Below the pieces are notes generated by a model that searched no databases, was not told the origin of the DNA, and saw nothing but the letters and a program-made list of their open reading frames with translations. Position numbers and translations under genes: made by a program. Below, one piece after another: positions 15,674 through 24,670 of a DNA stretch of 64,000 bases. The stretch spans positions 62,001 to 126,000 of the forward strand of contig CAJTUB010000008.1 in assembly GCA_910579465.1 (NCBI GenBank), read 5' to 3'. This DNA comes from an uncultured Lachnospiraceae bacterium. GTDB lineage: Bacteria > Bacillota > Clostridia > Lachnospirales > Lachnospiraceae. How positions within the stretch are numbered: the first letter of the stretch is position 1; the number at the start of each line of letters is the position of its first letter.

Positions 15674-16589
15674 TATGATTAAGGCATATTCCGTGCGCTA
15701 CAGCGAGGAGAAGAGGTTAGTAGACGTGGCAGAGCGTGCGGAAGCAATCAATCTTATCCGCATGGCAGGAGTGCAGGCAGCATCCGGCGGAGCAGAAGCG
15801 CCGTTTGTGAGCGGACTGCATGCGGTCGCGCTGGAAGAAATAAAGGAGGAGTTCCCTGCGGAGCTGACCGGCCTGCCGGAAGGAGAAGCGGGGAGACCGG
15901 AGGAGATGCTTTCTCCGGAGGAGAGAGCCGCACAGGAACAGGAGCGGCTCGAACAGGAACGCCAGCTGCTCCGGCTTGAAATGGAACAGGAGCTGCAGGC
16001 GCAGGCAGACCGTATGTTAGGAGAGGCAAAAAGCCAGGCGGAGCAGGTAATCGCCGAGGCAAGGCTTGCTGCAGAGGCAGCGAAGCAGGAAGTTTTTGAA
16101 GCAGCAAAAAGAGAAGGGTATCAGGCGGGGCAGGCAGAGATGCAGCAGGAGCTTTCCAGGCTGCAGGAGGAGTTTGCGGCAAAGGAAGAGGAGCTTTCCG
16201 CAGCGTATGAACAAAAAACAAGGGAACTGGAGCCCCTTGCGGCGGAGGTCATAGTCCAGCTTCTGGACGGACTGACCGGAGTTTTCTTAGAGGAACGGAA
16301 GGGGATTGTTACCTATCTTGTTTCCAAAGCGTTATCCGAAGCGGATCACAGCGCTTCGTTTTTGGTTAAGGTTTCCAAGGAGGATTTTGAGGAAGTCCGG
16401 AAGTCAGCGGAGACGCTGCGTGGAGTGTTTGACAGGGAAGTTACGCTGGATGTCGTACAGGACGTTCTTCTGAAAAAGGGAGAATGCCTGATTGAGACGG
16501 ATTCCGGTATTATAGATTGCAGTTTAGGAACACAGCTGGAAGGGCTGAAAGAGGACATCCGGCTGTTAAGTTTGCGGGAGAGGGCATAA
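15666..16589 (+). CDS. fliH: Flagellar export regulator FliH
   Basis: A peripheral regulator of the FliI ATPase in the export gate, 307 residues, longer than enterobacterial FliH. It has an acidic Glu/Gln-rich central coiled coil (about 85-200) and a C-terminal FliH/V-ATPase E-like domain (LDGLTGVFLEERKGIV to GEC LIETDSGIIDC). Start choice matters: TTG 15666 has GGAGGTGA 8 bases upstream, inside fliG, and gives MSNMIKAYSVRY; GTG 15654 lies on that site and ATG 15675 is too far from it. The 8-base overlap with fliG implies coupling. fliI starts 3 bases after the stop. Confidence 0.9.
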   Translation: MSNMIKAYSVRYSEEKRLVDVAERAEAINLIRMAGVQAASGGAEAPFVSGLHAVALEEIKEEFPAELTGLPEGEAGRPEEMLSPEERAAQEQERLEQERQLLRLEMEQELQAQADRMLGEAKSQAEQVIAEARLAAEAAKQEVFEAAKREGYQAGQAEMQQELSRLQEEFAAKEEELSAAYEQKTRELEPLAAEVIVQLLDGLTGVFLEERKGIVTYLVSKALSEADHSASFLVKVSKEDFEEVRKSAETLRGVFDREVTLDVVQDVLLKKGECLIETDSGIIDCSLGTQLEGLKEDIRLLSLRERA

Positions 16590-16592
16590 GAC

Positions 16593-17900
16593 ATGTTTTT
16601 TTTAACCGGAGACTATCTGAGGCTGCGTGAGCGGTCTTATGTAAAGAAATACGGCAAGGTCGTAAAGGTAGTCGGTCTGACGGTGGAATCCCTCGGACCG
16701 GAGGCAAAGTTAGGCGATGTCTGCATGATTTCCTCGGCAGACGAATCAAGACAAATCCGTGCGGAGGTTGTGGGGTTCCGTGACAACCGCATTCTGCTTA
16801 CGCCTTATGAAGAGGTTTCGGGCATCGGCATCGGAGATATTGTAAGACCCTGCTCCGAGGCGCTCAAGGTCCCGGTCGGCGACGAGCTGCTCGGTATGGC
16901 GTTAGACGGTCTTGGCAGACCGTTGGACGGCGGCGAGTTAGTTACAGATACCTACTACGAGGTCAACGCCGTACCGCCTGACCCGATGGAGCGCGTACTG
17001 ATTCGTGATGTGCTTCCGCTTGGCGTGAAGGCGATTGACGGGCTTCTCACGTTAGGAAAGGGACAGCGTATCGGTATCTTTGCCGGCTCCGGCGTGGGAA
17101 AGAGTACCCTGCTGGGCATGATAGCAAGAAACACCAAGGCAGATATCAATGTCATTGCGCTGATCGGAGAGCGCGGGCGGGAAGTAAAGGAATTTATCGA
17201 GCATGACCTCGGGGAAGAGGGAATGCGGCGTTCTGTATTAGTAATTGCCACTTCGGATAAGCCGGCGCTAGTCCGTAAGAAAGCGGCGCAGACGGCAACG
17301 GCGATTGCCGAGTATTTCAGGGACCAGGGGAAGGATGTACTGCTGATGTTAGATAATCTGACCCGTTTTTCCATGGCCCAGAGAGAAATCGGGCTTGCGG
17401 CAGGTGAGCCGCCGGTGTCCCGCGGGTATCCGCCGAGCGTTTATGCGGAGATGCCGAAGCTTTTAGAGCGCGCCGGAAACGGTGCAGTAGGCTCGATTAC
17501 CGGGATTTATACGGTTCTGGTAGACGGCGATGATTTTAACGAGCCGATTTCAGATACGGCCCGCGGTATTCTGGACGGACACATTATTCTTTCCAGAAAG
17601 CTCGGACATAAAAACCATTATCCGGCAATCGACGTACTGCAGAGCATTTCCCGTGTTATGAGCGCAGTAGCGGCAAAGGAGCATAAGCAGTTTGCCAGCA
17701 GGTTAAAGAGTACCCTGGCGACCTATACCGATGCGGAGGATTTAATTAACATCGGCGCCTATAAGGCGGGCTCGAATCCGGAAATTGATGATGCAATCGA
17801 GAAGCATGCGGCAATTAACAGTTTCTTGTGTCAGGAAACAGATGAAAAGTTTACGTTTGAGGAAACGGTAGAGCAGTTAAAGAGTATCTTTGTTTCATAG
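16593..17900 (+). CDS. fliI: Flagellum-specific ATPase FliI
   Basis: A hexameric export ATPase of 435 residues, related to F1 beta. It has Walker A GSGVGKST (165-172), Walker B LLMLDNLTRFSMAQREI, and FliI-typical ISRVMSAVAAKEHK near the C-terminus. It energises entry of rod, hook and filament subunits. There is no strong Shine-Dalgarno apart from GGGAGAGGG, consistent with coupling to fliH. Confidence 0.97.
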   Translation: MFFLTGDYLRLRERSYVKKYGKVVKVVGLTVESLGPEAKLGDVCMISSADESRQIRAEVVGFRDNRILLTPYEEVSGIGIGDIVRPCSEALKVPVGDELLGMALDGLGRPLDGGELVTDTYYEVNAVPPDPMERVLIRDVLPLGVKAIDGLLTLGKGQRIGIFAGSGVGKSTLLGMIARNTKADINVIALIGERGREVKEFIEHDLGEEGMRRSVLVIATSDKPALVRKKAAQTATAIAEYFRDQGKDVLLMLDNLTRFSMAQREIGLAAGEPPVSRGYPPSVYAEMPKLLERAGNGAVGSITGIYTVLVDGDDFNEPISDTARGILDGHIILSRKLGHKNHYPAIDVLQSISRVMSAVAAKEHKQFASRLKSTLATYTDAEDLINIGAYKAGSNPEIDDAIEKHAAINSFLCQETDEKFTFEETVEQLKSIFVS

Positions 17901-17981
17901 GAAACGGAAACGCTCCGCGAAGACACGCGAGACAGAAACAGTGTGCAGCGGTGCAGGTCTGACAGGAAGAGAGTGTAAGTG

Positions 17982-18437
17982 ATGAAGAAATTCCGATATT
18001 CCATGGAAAGCCTTTTTGAGATTAAGCAGAAGCTCGAAGAGCAGGCGAAGGCAGCCTATGCGGCGGCAAAAATGCGTCTGAGCGAGGAAGAGGGGCGCCT
18101 TCTGGCACTTCAGAAAAAGCGGGAGGCATACATAGAAGAGCAGAGGGAAGTGATGTCCCACTTTATTTTCGTTCCAAAGCTGAATGCCCTCCAGATTGCA
18201 GTAGATACGACCGACGAGCGGATCCAGAGGCAGAAGCAGAATGTCAGGAAGGCTGAGATGGCGGTCAGGGCGGCAGAGGAGCGTCTGATTGATTCCATGA
18301 CGGAGCGCAAGACACAGGAGCGTCTGAGAGAGAATGCTTTTGAGGAGTATAAACAGGAAATGAATGCGGAAGAGCAGAAGGAAGTAGATGAGCGTACAAG
18401 CTTTCAGTACGGCAGAAGCAATACGGAGGAAGCATAA
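17982..18437 (+). CDS. fliJ: Flagellar export chaperone FliJ
   Basis: A coiled-coil protein of 151 residues with MKKFRYSMESLFEIKQKLEE at the N-terminus, typical of FliJ, which links FliI to FlhA and recycles chaperones. It is almost wholly helical and highly charged. GTG 17979 is possible, but ATG 17982 lies better behind GGAAGAGAG. Its stop shares one base with the next ATG. Confidence 0.88.
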   Translation: MKKFRYSMESLFEIKQKLEEQAKAAYAAAKMRLSEEEGRLLALQKKREAYIEEQREVMSHFIFVPKLNALQIAVDTTDERIQRQKQNVRKAEMAVRAAEERLIDSMTERKTQERLRENAFEEYKQEMNAEEQKEVDERTSFQYGRSNTEEA

Positions 18438-19216
18438 TGGCAAAGAGAAACAGGGAAAATGACGAAAACAGTGAAAAGAAAGGCGGAGGACTGCTGACCA
18501 TCCTTATTGTTCTGTTGATTATTGTAATCTGGGTAGCAATTTTTGCCCTGTTGGTTAATCTGGATGTAGGAGGAATCGGTACGACGCTGCGGCCGATGTT
18601 AAAGGACATTCCGGTGGTGAATAAAATTCTTCCGGAGGTTTCGGACGAACAAAAGGCCTGGGAAAATAACCTGGCTTACAAGGACATTGTTGAGGCAAAT
18701 AAGCGTATTAAGGAATTAGAGGTTTTAGTCGATAAATTAACCGTAGAGAATGAGGATAAGGATGATGAAATTGCGCTTCTGACTGCGCAGGTCAACCGCC
18801 TGAAGGAGTTAGAGAAGCAGATGACGGATTTTGAGGACCGGGTCTATGAGTTTGAACGGCAGATTGTATTCGGAGAGAATGCGCCGTCCATCGAAGAGTA
18901 TGTCAAGTGGTATCAGACCATTTCCCCGGAAAACGCAGAGCGTATTTTCGAGATGGCAGTCCAGAAGGAAGCGTATAACGCGACGATCCGGGAGAAGGCG
19001 GCATATTATGAGAAGATGAAGGCTTCCGCTGCCGCGGACGTATTTGAAAACATGACTGCCGATCTGGATTTTGTATGTAAGATGCTGTATTGTATGAAAA
19101 CACAGTCTGTTTCGAATATTCTGGCACAGATGGACCCGCTGTTTGCAGCAAAGATTACAAGAAAGATGAAAGAAATGGATGAGGCACGTTTCGAGAGCTG
19201 GGTTGTGGCAGATTAA
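18437..19216 (+). CDS. MotE/MgtE_N-like membrane-anchored flagellar operon protein
   Basis: A protein of 259 residues: a short basic cytoplasmic N-terminus, one transmembrane helix (about 20-43, LLTILIVLLIIVIWVAIFAL), a long coiled coil (about 85-140), then a helical domain like the MgtE intracellular N domain (VFENMTADLDFVCKMLYCM, then SNILAQMDPLFAAKI). Proteins of this layout stand between fliJ and fliK in many Gram-positive operons (YlxF type), and MotE of alpha-proteobacteria acts as a stator or MotC chaperone. The exact role here is unproven. Confidence 0.8.
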   Translation: MAKRNRENDENSEKKGGGLLTILIVLLIIVIWVAIFALLVNLDVGGIGTTLRPMLKDIPVVNKILPEVSDEQKAWENNLAYKDIVEANKRIKELEVLVDKLTVENEDKDDEIALLTAQVNRLKELEKQMTDFEDRVYEFERQIVFGENAPSIEEYVKWYQTISPENAERIFEMAVQKEAYNATIREKAAYYEKMKASAAADVFENMTADLDFVCKMLYCMKTQSVSNILAQMDPLFAAKITRKMKEMDEARFESWVVAD

Positions 19217-19275
19217 TCCGGGAAATCCCCTTAAGGGGTTTCTATAGAAAAATAAGCGAAGAAAGGAGGAAGAAA

Positions 19276-20643
19276 ATGACGGCACAAGGAGTAATAAGCA
19301 GTCCGCTTCCGGCGCCAAGGTCCGTACTTCCCGGTTTTTCCACACCGGAGGCTCCGGCAAAGACAGGCGGCAATTCCTTTGAAGACTTTATGGCAAGCTC
19401 CAAAGGCGGAAAGGAAAAGGACATAGCTCCGGCATCCAGCGGCAGGAAAGAGCCCCGGACAGTTTCTGACAATGTCAGCGAGCGGGCAAAAGAGCTGCTT
19501 TCCGGAGAGGGTAAGACAAAGCCTGCCATGGTGCAGAACAGGGAAACCGCAGAGAATTTTGAAGAAGCGGTGGAAGCAGTTTCGACACTGATGGTGCAGC
19601 TCCGGCAGGTAATCTGTGAAACGCTTGGAATTACCGAAGAGCAGCTGACGGGTGCGATGGAAGAGCTGGGCCTGACCGATGCTGACCTGCTTGACAGAGG
19701 CAGCCTGCAGGAGCTTTTCCTGAATCTGAACCAGGTGTCTGAGCCGACGGAGTTTCTGACCAATGAGGAGCTGTTTGATGACTTTTCCGATCTGATGAAG
19801 GCTGTGGAGCAGGTGTTTGATGCTTCCAGGATTACGCCGGAGCAGTGCAGGGAGGTCCTGAAAGAGACCGGGGTTCTTCAGCAGGAAACAGAGCCTGTGA
19901 CAGAGCCAGAGGACGTTGCGACGGAGACGGTAAAGACCCCGGAGGCAGCGAAGGAGCTTCCGGAGGAAACAAAAGAAGCAGAGCCTGAAGTTTCTGCAGA
20001 AGGTGCGGATACGAAAAAAGCAGCAGTACAGACCGGAGAGAAAACAGAGTCCGATACTGCCGGAGAAGGACAGCATACGGCAGCCGCAAGGGAACGGGGC
20101 ACTGCAAAGGTGATTTCGTCCGGAACGGATGCAGAGGTAAGAAATGTGTTTATTGATGCGCTTGCCAACGCAGCCGCAGCAGGAACCGGTGAGGAAGCGG
20201 CAGAAGCCGTATCCCAGATCAGGGAGATTGCGAACCAGATTATGGAGCAGATTAAAATCGTAATCCGGCCGGAGCAGACGAATATGGAGCTTCAGCTGAA
20301 TCCGGAGCATCTGGGAAGAGTCCACTTAACCATTACCGAAAAGGAAGGCATGATGACCGCACAGTTCACCACGCAGACCGAGACGGCAAAGGAAGCAATC
20401 GAGAGCCAGATGGCGTCCCTGCGGGAGTCCTTACAGAACCAGGGCATTAAGGTAGAGGCAATCGAGGTTACCGTATCCGAGTTCGGATTTGAACGCGACG
20501 GAAACGCAAAGCAGAACAATGAAGGAGAATCCGGAAGGCAGAGACGCCGGAATGCATTCCGTGTAGAAGAGGCTGACGAGGTAGCACCGCAGATGGCAGA
20601 TTTTCTGCGTATGGGCGATAGCAGCGTAGACTATTCGGCGTAG
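19276..20643 (+). CDS. fliK: Flagellar hook-length control protein FliK
   Basis: A protein of 455 residues. The N-terminal two thirds are low-complexity, acidic and rich in Glu/Thr/Ala, consistent with the secreted ruler part. Residues about 325-415 are the Flg_hook substrate-specificity domain (IRPEQTNMELQLNPEHLGRV, then ITEKEGMMTAQF). It switches the FlhB gate from hook to filament export. AAAGGAGGAAG precedes ATG 19276. flgD follows after 14 bases. The N-terminal part diverges fast in this family. Confidence 0.93.
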   Translation: MTAQGVISSPLPAPRSVLPGFSTPEAPAKTGGNSFEDFMASSKGGKEKDIAPASSGRKEPRTVSDNVSERAKELLSGEGKTKPAMVQNRETAENFEEAVEAVSTLMVQLRQVICETLGITEEQLTGAMEELGLTDADLLDRGSLQELFLNLNQVSEPTEFLTNEELFDDFSDLMKAVEQVFDASRITPEQCREVLKETGVLQQETEPVTEPEDVATETVKTPEAAKELPEETKEAEPEVSAEGADTKKAAVQTGEKTESDTAGEGQHTAAARERGTAKVISSGTDAEVRNVFIDALANAAAAGTGEEAAEAVSQIREIANQIMEQIKIVIRPEQTNMELQLNPEHLGRVHLTITEKEGMMTAQFTTQTETAKEAIESQMASLRESLQNQGIKVEAIEVTVSEFGFERDGNAKQNNEGESGRQRRRNAFRVEEADEVAPQMADFLRMGDSSVDYSA

Positions 20644-20657
20644 AAAGGAGGAAAACG

Positions 20658-21521
20658 ATGGCATTGATTCAACCCGTAAAAGACGGGAAAATGGTAGAAA
20701 AGAAAGCAGTAGAAAATACCTCAAAGGACCGGACCGGTACCGGGGAGCTTGGTAAGGACGCATTTTTGCAGCTTCTGGTTGCACAGATGAAGTACCAGGA
20801 TCCGTTAAATCCGACGTCCGATACCGAGTATATCGCACAGCTTGCACAGTTCTCACAGCTCGAGCAGTTGCAGAATCTGGCTTCGACCAACGAGAATTCA
20901 CAATTGCTTTCCTTAGTCGGGAAAGATGTATGTGTTTCCGTGGAGAATGCAGACAAGACGTTATCCTTTAAGGAGGGTACGGTAAGCAGCGTGTCGGTAA
21001 GCGGCGGCAAGGCTTATCTGGAGGTAGACGGCGCCGTATATGATGCCGAGCATCTGGTTCAGGTATACAAGGACGGATATCTTCTGGAGAAGAAGATGCC
21101 TATGGTGGCAGAGGATTATTTTGCATACGATGGCGACATACCGAAAAACTTTTCCTTTGCAGTAGACATGGGAATCGAAGAAGGTAAGGCAACCGAAATC
21201 GCAGTGATTATCGACGGAGAGAGGATTGTCAATCCGGAGTATGTCAGAAAGAACGGAGATTACTACACGATTAACCAGGATGTATTCCACCAGTTAGAGC
21301 CGGGAAGACATACGATTTCGATTATGTTTAACAATGCCCCGTATTACACGACAAGGGAGAATGTAATTACGGTTGATGTCGTTAATTCCAAGCCGACAGA
21401 GGATACCGATGTGTTCCTGGAAGAGAATCCGGTGCAGCCGCCGAAGGATGAGGATAAGGACGACGGCGATAAGAAGCCGGAAGGCAGTGAGGGAGACAAG
21501 GAAAACGTAGAAACGGAGTAA
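20658..21521 (+). CDS. flgD: Flagellar hook capping protein FlgD
   Basis: A hook-cap protein of 287 residues that guides FlgE polymerisation. The N-terminal signature is complete: FLQLLVAQMKYQDPLNPTSD and IAQLAQFSQLEQL. The middle and C-terminal parts are beta-rich, ending in a long acidic Lys/Asp/Glu tail (about 250-287), unusual but common in this group. AAAGGAGGAAAACG precedes the start. Confidence 0.94.
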   Translation: MALIQPVKDGKMVEKKAVENTSKDRTGTGELGKDAFLQLLVAQMKYQDPLNPTSDTEYIAQLAQFSQLEQLQNLASTNENSQLLSLVGKDVCVSVENADKTLSFKEGTVSSVSVSGGKAYLEVDGAVYDAEHLVQVYKDGYLLEKKMPMVAEDYFAYDGDIPKNFSFAVDMGIEEGKATEIAVIIDGERIVNPEYVRKNGDYYTINQDVFHQLEPGRHTISIMFNNAPYYTTRENVITVDVVNSKPTEDTDVFLEENPVQPPKDEDKDDGDKKPEGSEGDKENVETE

Positions 21522-21570
21522 AATCAAGGAGGATTGCGCAGGGCGGCGCACAGGAAAAGAAGGGAAGCTT

Positions 21571-21969
21571 ATGAATCAGTTACAGAACAGCCGGTATCCG
21601 TCTATCGAACAGATGACGAGCCAGTATCTGGAAAATACCGGAAAAAGTAAAACGACGCATGTTTCCCGGGAGACAGGACTTTCGTTCCGGCAGATATTAG
21701 AGGAAAAGCAGGCACAGACAGGCGGGCTTCGGTTTTCAAAGCACGCAAATGAACGGCTTGCCAGCAGAAACATCCAGTTATCCGAGGAACAGAGAGAGCG
21801 TCTGTCAGGCGGAGTAGACAAAGCTTCGCAGAAGGGAATCAGGGATTCGCTTGTCATGGTGGACAATATGGCGTTCATTGTCAACGTAACGAACCGGACG
21901 GTTATTACCGCGGTAGGGGAAGGCGATGACAAAGTATTTACCAACATCGACGGCGCAATTATTACGTAA
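21571..21969 (+). CDS. Flagellar operon protein of the TIGR02530 family
   Basis: A protein of 132 residues. The C-terminal 80 residues carry the family hallmark FSKHANERLASRNIQLSEEQ and DSLVMVDNMAFIVNVTNRTV. Genes of this family lie between flgD and flgE in Gram-positive fla operons. Function is unknown; a role in hook assembly is inferred from position only. The N-terminal 50 residues look disordered. Confidence 0.88.
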   Translation: MNQLQNSRYPSIEQMTSQYLENTGKSKTTHVSRETGLSFRQILEEKQAQTGGLRFSKHANERLASRNIQLSEEQRERLSGGVDKASQKGIRDSLVMVDNMAFIVNVTNRTVITAVGEGDDKVFTNIDGAIIT

Positions 21970-22042
21970 CTGCCGGACCTGATTAGGAGGCAGTATTCCC
22001 CTGAATGACAGAAGGGGAATCAAAGAAGGAGGTCATAACAAT

Positions 22043-23530
22043 ATGGTAAGAGCACTTTATTCCGGAGTATCCGGTTTGAAAGTTCATCAGTCAAGAATGG
22101 ACGTTATCGGTAATAACATTGCCAATGTAAATACGATTGGCTTTAAGTCAAGCCAGGTAACGTTTTCCGATGTATTGTATCAGACATCGTCAGCAGCATC
22201 CGGCCCGGATGAGATGACCGGACGCGCGGGTGTGAACCCGAAGCAGATTGGTCTCGGTGCGAACTTTGCATCCGTAAAGACCAGAATGGATGCCGTGGGC
22301 GGTTCCCAGAGAACCGATAACCCGTTCGACTTAATGATTGAAGGCGACGGTTTCTTTATTGTAAATAATGGTAAGCAGAACTACTTTACCAAGGCAGGTT
22401 CCTTTACGTTAGATGCAAACGGCACGCTTTGTACCGCGACCGGCTACAGTGTTATGGGCTGGCAGGTAAGCCCGGACGACAAGACCAAGATTAAGCAGGA
22501 TACGGTATCCCCGTTACATGTCATGAGTGCGGAGAATCTGTATTCCGAGCCGGAGGCAACCACGGCAGTGCATTTTGAAGGAAACATTGACAGCAACGAT
22601 ACGGAAATCTCAGGCAAGGGCCGTGTTACCAATTTTACGTTTTATGATAACCTCGGACAGAGCTATACCGTACAGATGTTAGTAAAGCAGAACGAGCAGG
22701 CGGATTCCCTGATTAAGTCGGAGTATTCGGTAGCAATTACCGATGTACTGGATGCAAACGGGCAGTCGATTTTTGTAAGAAAGGTAGTCGATGATACCGC
22801 GACGGAGCCGACCTACGAGCTGGGTCCGATTACGGAGGTATCGCTTGGCTCTTATACCTTTACTGCAACCGGCGTAGATGAAAAGACCGGTGTTCCTACC
22901 GTAACCGGTAATGCGCCGATTCTGACCTTCAGCGCTGCTACCGGTAAGATGGTAAGTATCAGCGAAGACGGCGGTGCTGGCGGCGGCGGTGCAGATACCG
23001 AAGCAATTAAGAGCCTGAACTTTTCCATCGGCATTACCGGGGAGCATCCGTTCCGGGATATCGATGTGGACTTTTCCGCACTGACGATGTATGCAAAGAG
23101 CGGAAAGACGACCATTGAGGGAAATAAGGGTGACAGCAGTCCGAACAAGCTCGGAAAGGGACGTACCGCAGGCGCGATGTCCGGCGTTACGATTGACAAT
23201 GCAGGCAAGATTTACGGCGTGTATGACAACGGCGACCAGAAGCTTTTAGGGCAGGTCGTTATTGCAAAGTTCCCGAATAATTCCGGTCTGGAGGCAGTGG
23301 GTAACAACCTGTTTGCCGAGTCCCAGAACTCCGGTGAGTTTGACGGTATCGGCGAGGATATTACGGCAACGGGCGGAAAGTTTAACCCGGGCGTACTGGA
23401 GAGCTCCAACGTAGACCTTGCAACGGAGTTTACCGATATGGTAATCACCCAGAGAGGTTTCCAGGCAAACTCCCGTATTATTACCACAACGGATACGTTA
23501 CTGGAAGAGCTGATTAATCTAAAGAGATAA
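22043..23530 (+). CDS. flgE: Flagellar hook protein FlgE
   Basis: The hook subunit, 495 residues. The N-terminal rod/hook motif is MVRALYSGVSGLKVHQSRMD with NIANVNTIGFKSS; the C-terminal DUF1078-like helix is VDLATEFTDMVITQRGFQAN. The central part holds FlaE-like beta domains and a glycine-rich GGAGGGGAD stretch. AAGGAGG precedes the start. No separate flgG or flgF occurs in the window. A 76-base structured gap follows before flbD. Confidence 0.95.
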   Translation: MVRALYSGVSGLKVHQSRMDVIGNNIANVNTIGFKSSQVTFSDVLYQTSSAASGPDEMTGRAGVNPKQIGLGANFASVKTRMDAVGGSQRTDNPFDLMIEGDGFFIVNNGKQNYFTKAGSFTLDANGTLCTATGYSVMGWQVSPDDKTKIKQDTVSPLHVMSAENLYSEPEATTAVHFEGNIDSNDTEISGKGRVTNFTFYDNLGQSYTVQMLVKQNEQADSLIKSEYSVAITDVLDANGQSIFVRKVVDDTATEPTYELGPITEVSLGSYTFTATGVDEKTGVPTVTGNAPILTFSAATGKMVSISEDGGAGGGGADTEAIKSLNFSIGITGEHPFRDIDVDFSALTMYAKSGKTTIEGNKGDSSPNKLGKGRTAGAMSGVTIDNAGKIYGVYDNGDQKLLGQVVIAKFPNNSGLEAVGNNLFAESQNSGEFDGIGEDITATGGKFNPGVLESSNVDLATEFTDMVITQRGFQANSRIITTTDTLLEELINLKR

Positions 23531-23550
23531 AGTAGTCTGAAATAAGGTCG

Positions 23551-23594
23551 GCAGGGGCTGCCCGCGGCGGCGCCTGCTGGCCTGCAGGCTTTTT
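23551..23594 (+). terminator. GC-rich hairpins between flgE and flbD, possible attenuator
   Basis: GCAGG at 23551 can pair with CCTGC at 23573, and CCTGC (23573-23577) can pair instead with GCAGG (23584-23588), which is followed by CTTTTTG. Two mutually exclusive stems before five Ts suggest partial termination, which would lower expression of downstream genes after the hook gene. Confidence 0.35.
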
Positions 23595-23606
23595 GCGGGG
23601 GCTGGT

Positions 23607-23810
23607 ATGATTGAGATTACAAAGTTAAACGATGTAAAGATTTCTGTGAATGCGGAATTGATTGAGATGGTGGAAGAGGTTCCCGATACGGTCATTACCT
23701 TGACGACAGGGAAAAAAATATTTGTAAAAGAAAGTAGACAAAAGATAGAAAATCTAGTAAAATCATATAAGAGAGATATTTTTCGTCAGATTATGAATAT
23801 AAATGAATAA
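23607..23810 (+). CDS. flbD: FlbD/SwrD family flagellar protein
   Basis: A small protein of 67 residues: MIEITKLNDVKISVNAELIE, then VITLTTGKKIFVKES. The family sits between flgE and motA or fliL in Firmicutes. B. subtilis SwrD raises flagellar motor power, probably by acting on the stator, which fits its place directly before motAB. The start follows GCGGGGGCTGGT, a weak site, so translation may be low. Confidence 0.9.
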   Translation: MIEITKLNDVKISVNAELIEMVEEVPDTVITLTTGKKIFVKESRQKIENLVKSYKRDIFRQIMNINE

Positions 23811-23835
23811 ATAGTTGATACATTTTATGCGATAG
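23808..23835 (+). promoter_or_regulatory. Candidate sigma-28 (FliA/SigD) promoter before motA
   Basis: TAAA (23808-23811), 16 bases, then TGCGATAG (23828-23835), against the consensus TAAA-N14-16-GCCGATAT. The CGATA core is intact. It lies 35 bases before motA, a gene often under sigma-28. Judged by eye only. Confidence 0.4.
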
Positions 23836-23869
23836 AGAAAAGAGAACTTTGATGGGAAGGTGAATAACA

Positions 23870-24670
23870 TTGGATTTATCTACATTAATAGGCGTAATTG
23901 CCGGAATTGCACTCTGTATCTTCGGTATGGTATTCGGACAGGAAAAGCCTGCAGAAGCATTGATGTCGTTCTTACATGCACCGTCGGCACTGATTACGTT
24001 CGGAGGTGCGCTGTCAGCGACACTTGTTATGTCCCCGAGTATCGGCGACTTTGTAAAGGGTCTGAAGTCCTTCGGAATTTCGTTAAAGAAGGTAGAGTAT
24101 GACGAAACAGAAAAAATCAAGCAGATTATCGAGCTGTCCAATGTAGCGCGTAAGGAAGGGCTTCTGGCACTGGAGGAAGCGGCAAACAGCAGCATTGAAG
24201 ATGAGTTTATGAAAAAGGGAATCCTGCTGATTGTAGACGGTACCGACCCCGAGTTCGTGCGAAGGATACTGGAGACTGAGTTAGAGTGTACCGAAAGCAG
24301 ACATAAATCCGTAATTTCATTCTGGGAGAATCTGGCTTCCATGGGTCCTGCCTGGGGTATGATCGGTACCCTGATCGGACTGATACTTATGCTTAAGGAC
24401 TTACAGGATATCGGCTCCGTAGGACCGAACATGGCGGTTGCGCTGATTACGACGTTCTACGGTTCCATGCTTGCAAACTGGGTTTGCCTTCCGACCGCGG
24501 CAAAGCTGAAGGAAAAAAATGCGGCGGAGGTTATGTTAAAGACGATTGTCGTGGAGGGTCTTTTGTCTATCCAGGCAGGAGAGAATCCGCGTGTTATCGA
24601 AGAAAAGTTAAAGTCCTTTATTGACCCTTCAGAGAGAGAAAACCTGAATTCGGGAGGCGGTGAAGCGTAA
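23870..24670 (+). CDS. motA: Flagellar motor stator protein MotA
   Basis: A proton-channel stator subunit of 266 residues with four transmembrane segments. Conserved parts are FWENLASMGPAWGMIGTLIG and NMAVALITTFYGSMLANWVC. The start is TTG 23870 behind GGGAAGGTG at 7 bases; no ATG fits the MDLSTLIGVIAGI N-terminus. Its stop shares one base with the motB ATG, so the two are coupled 1:1. Confidence 0.95.
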   Translation: MDLSTLIGVIAGIALCIFGMVFGQEKPAEALMSFLHAPSALITFGGALSATLVMSPSIGDFVKGLKSFGISLKKVEYDETEKIKQIIELSNVARKEGLLALEEAANSSIEDEFMKKGILLIVDGTDPEFVRRILETELECTESRHKSVISFWENLASMGPAWGMIGTLIGLILMLKDLQDIGSVGPNMAVALITTFYGSMLANWVCLPTAAKLKEKNAAEVMLKTIVVEGLLSIQAGENPRVIEEKLKSFIDPSERENLNSGGGEA

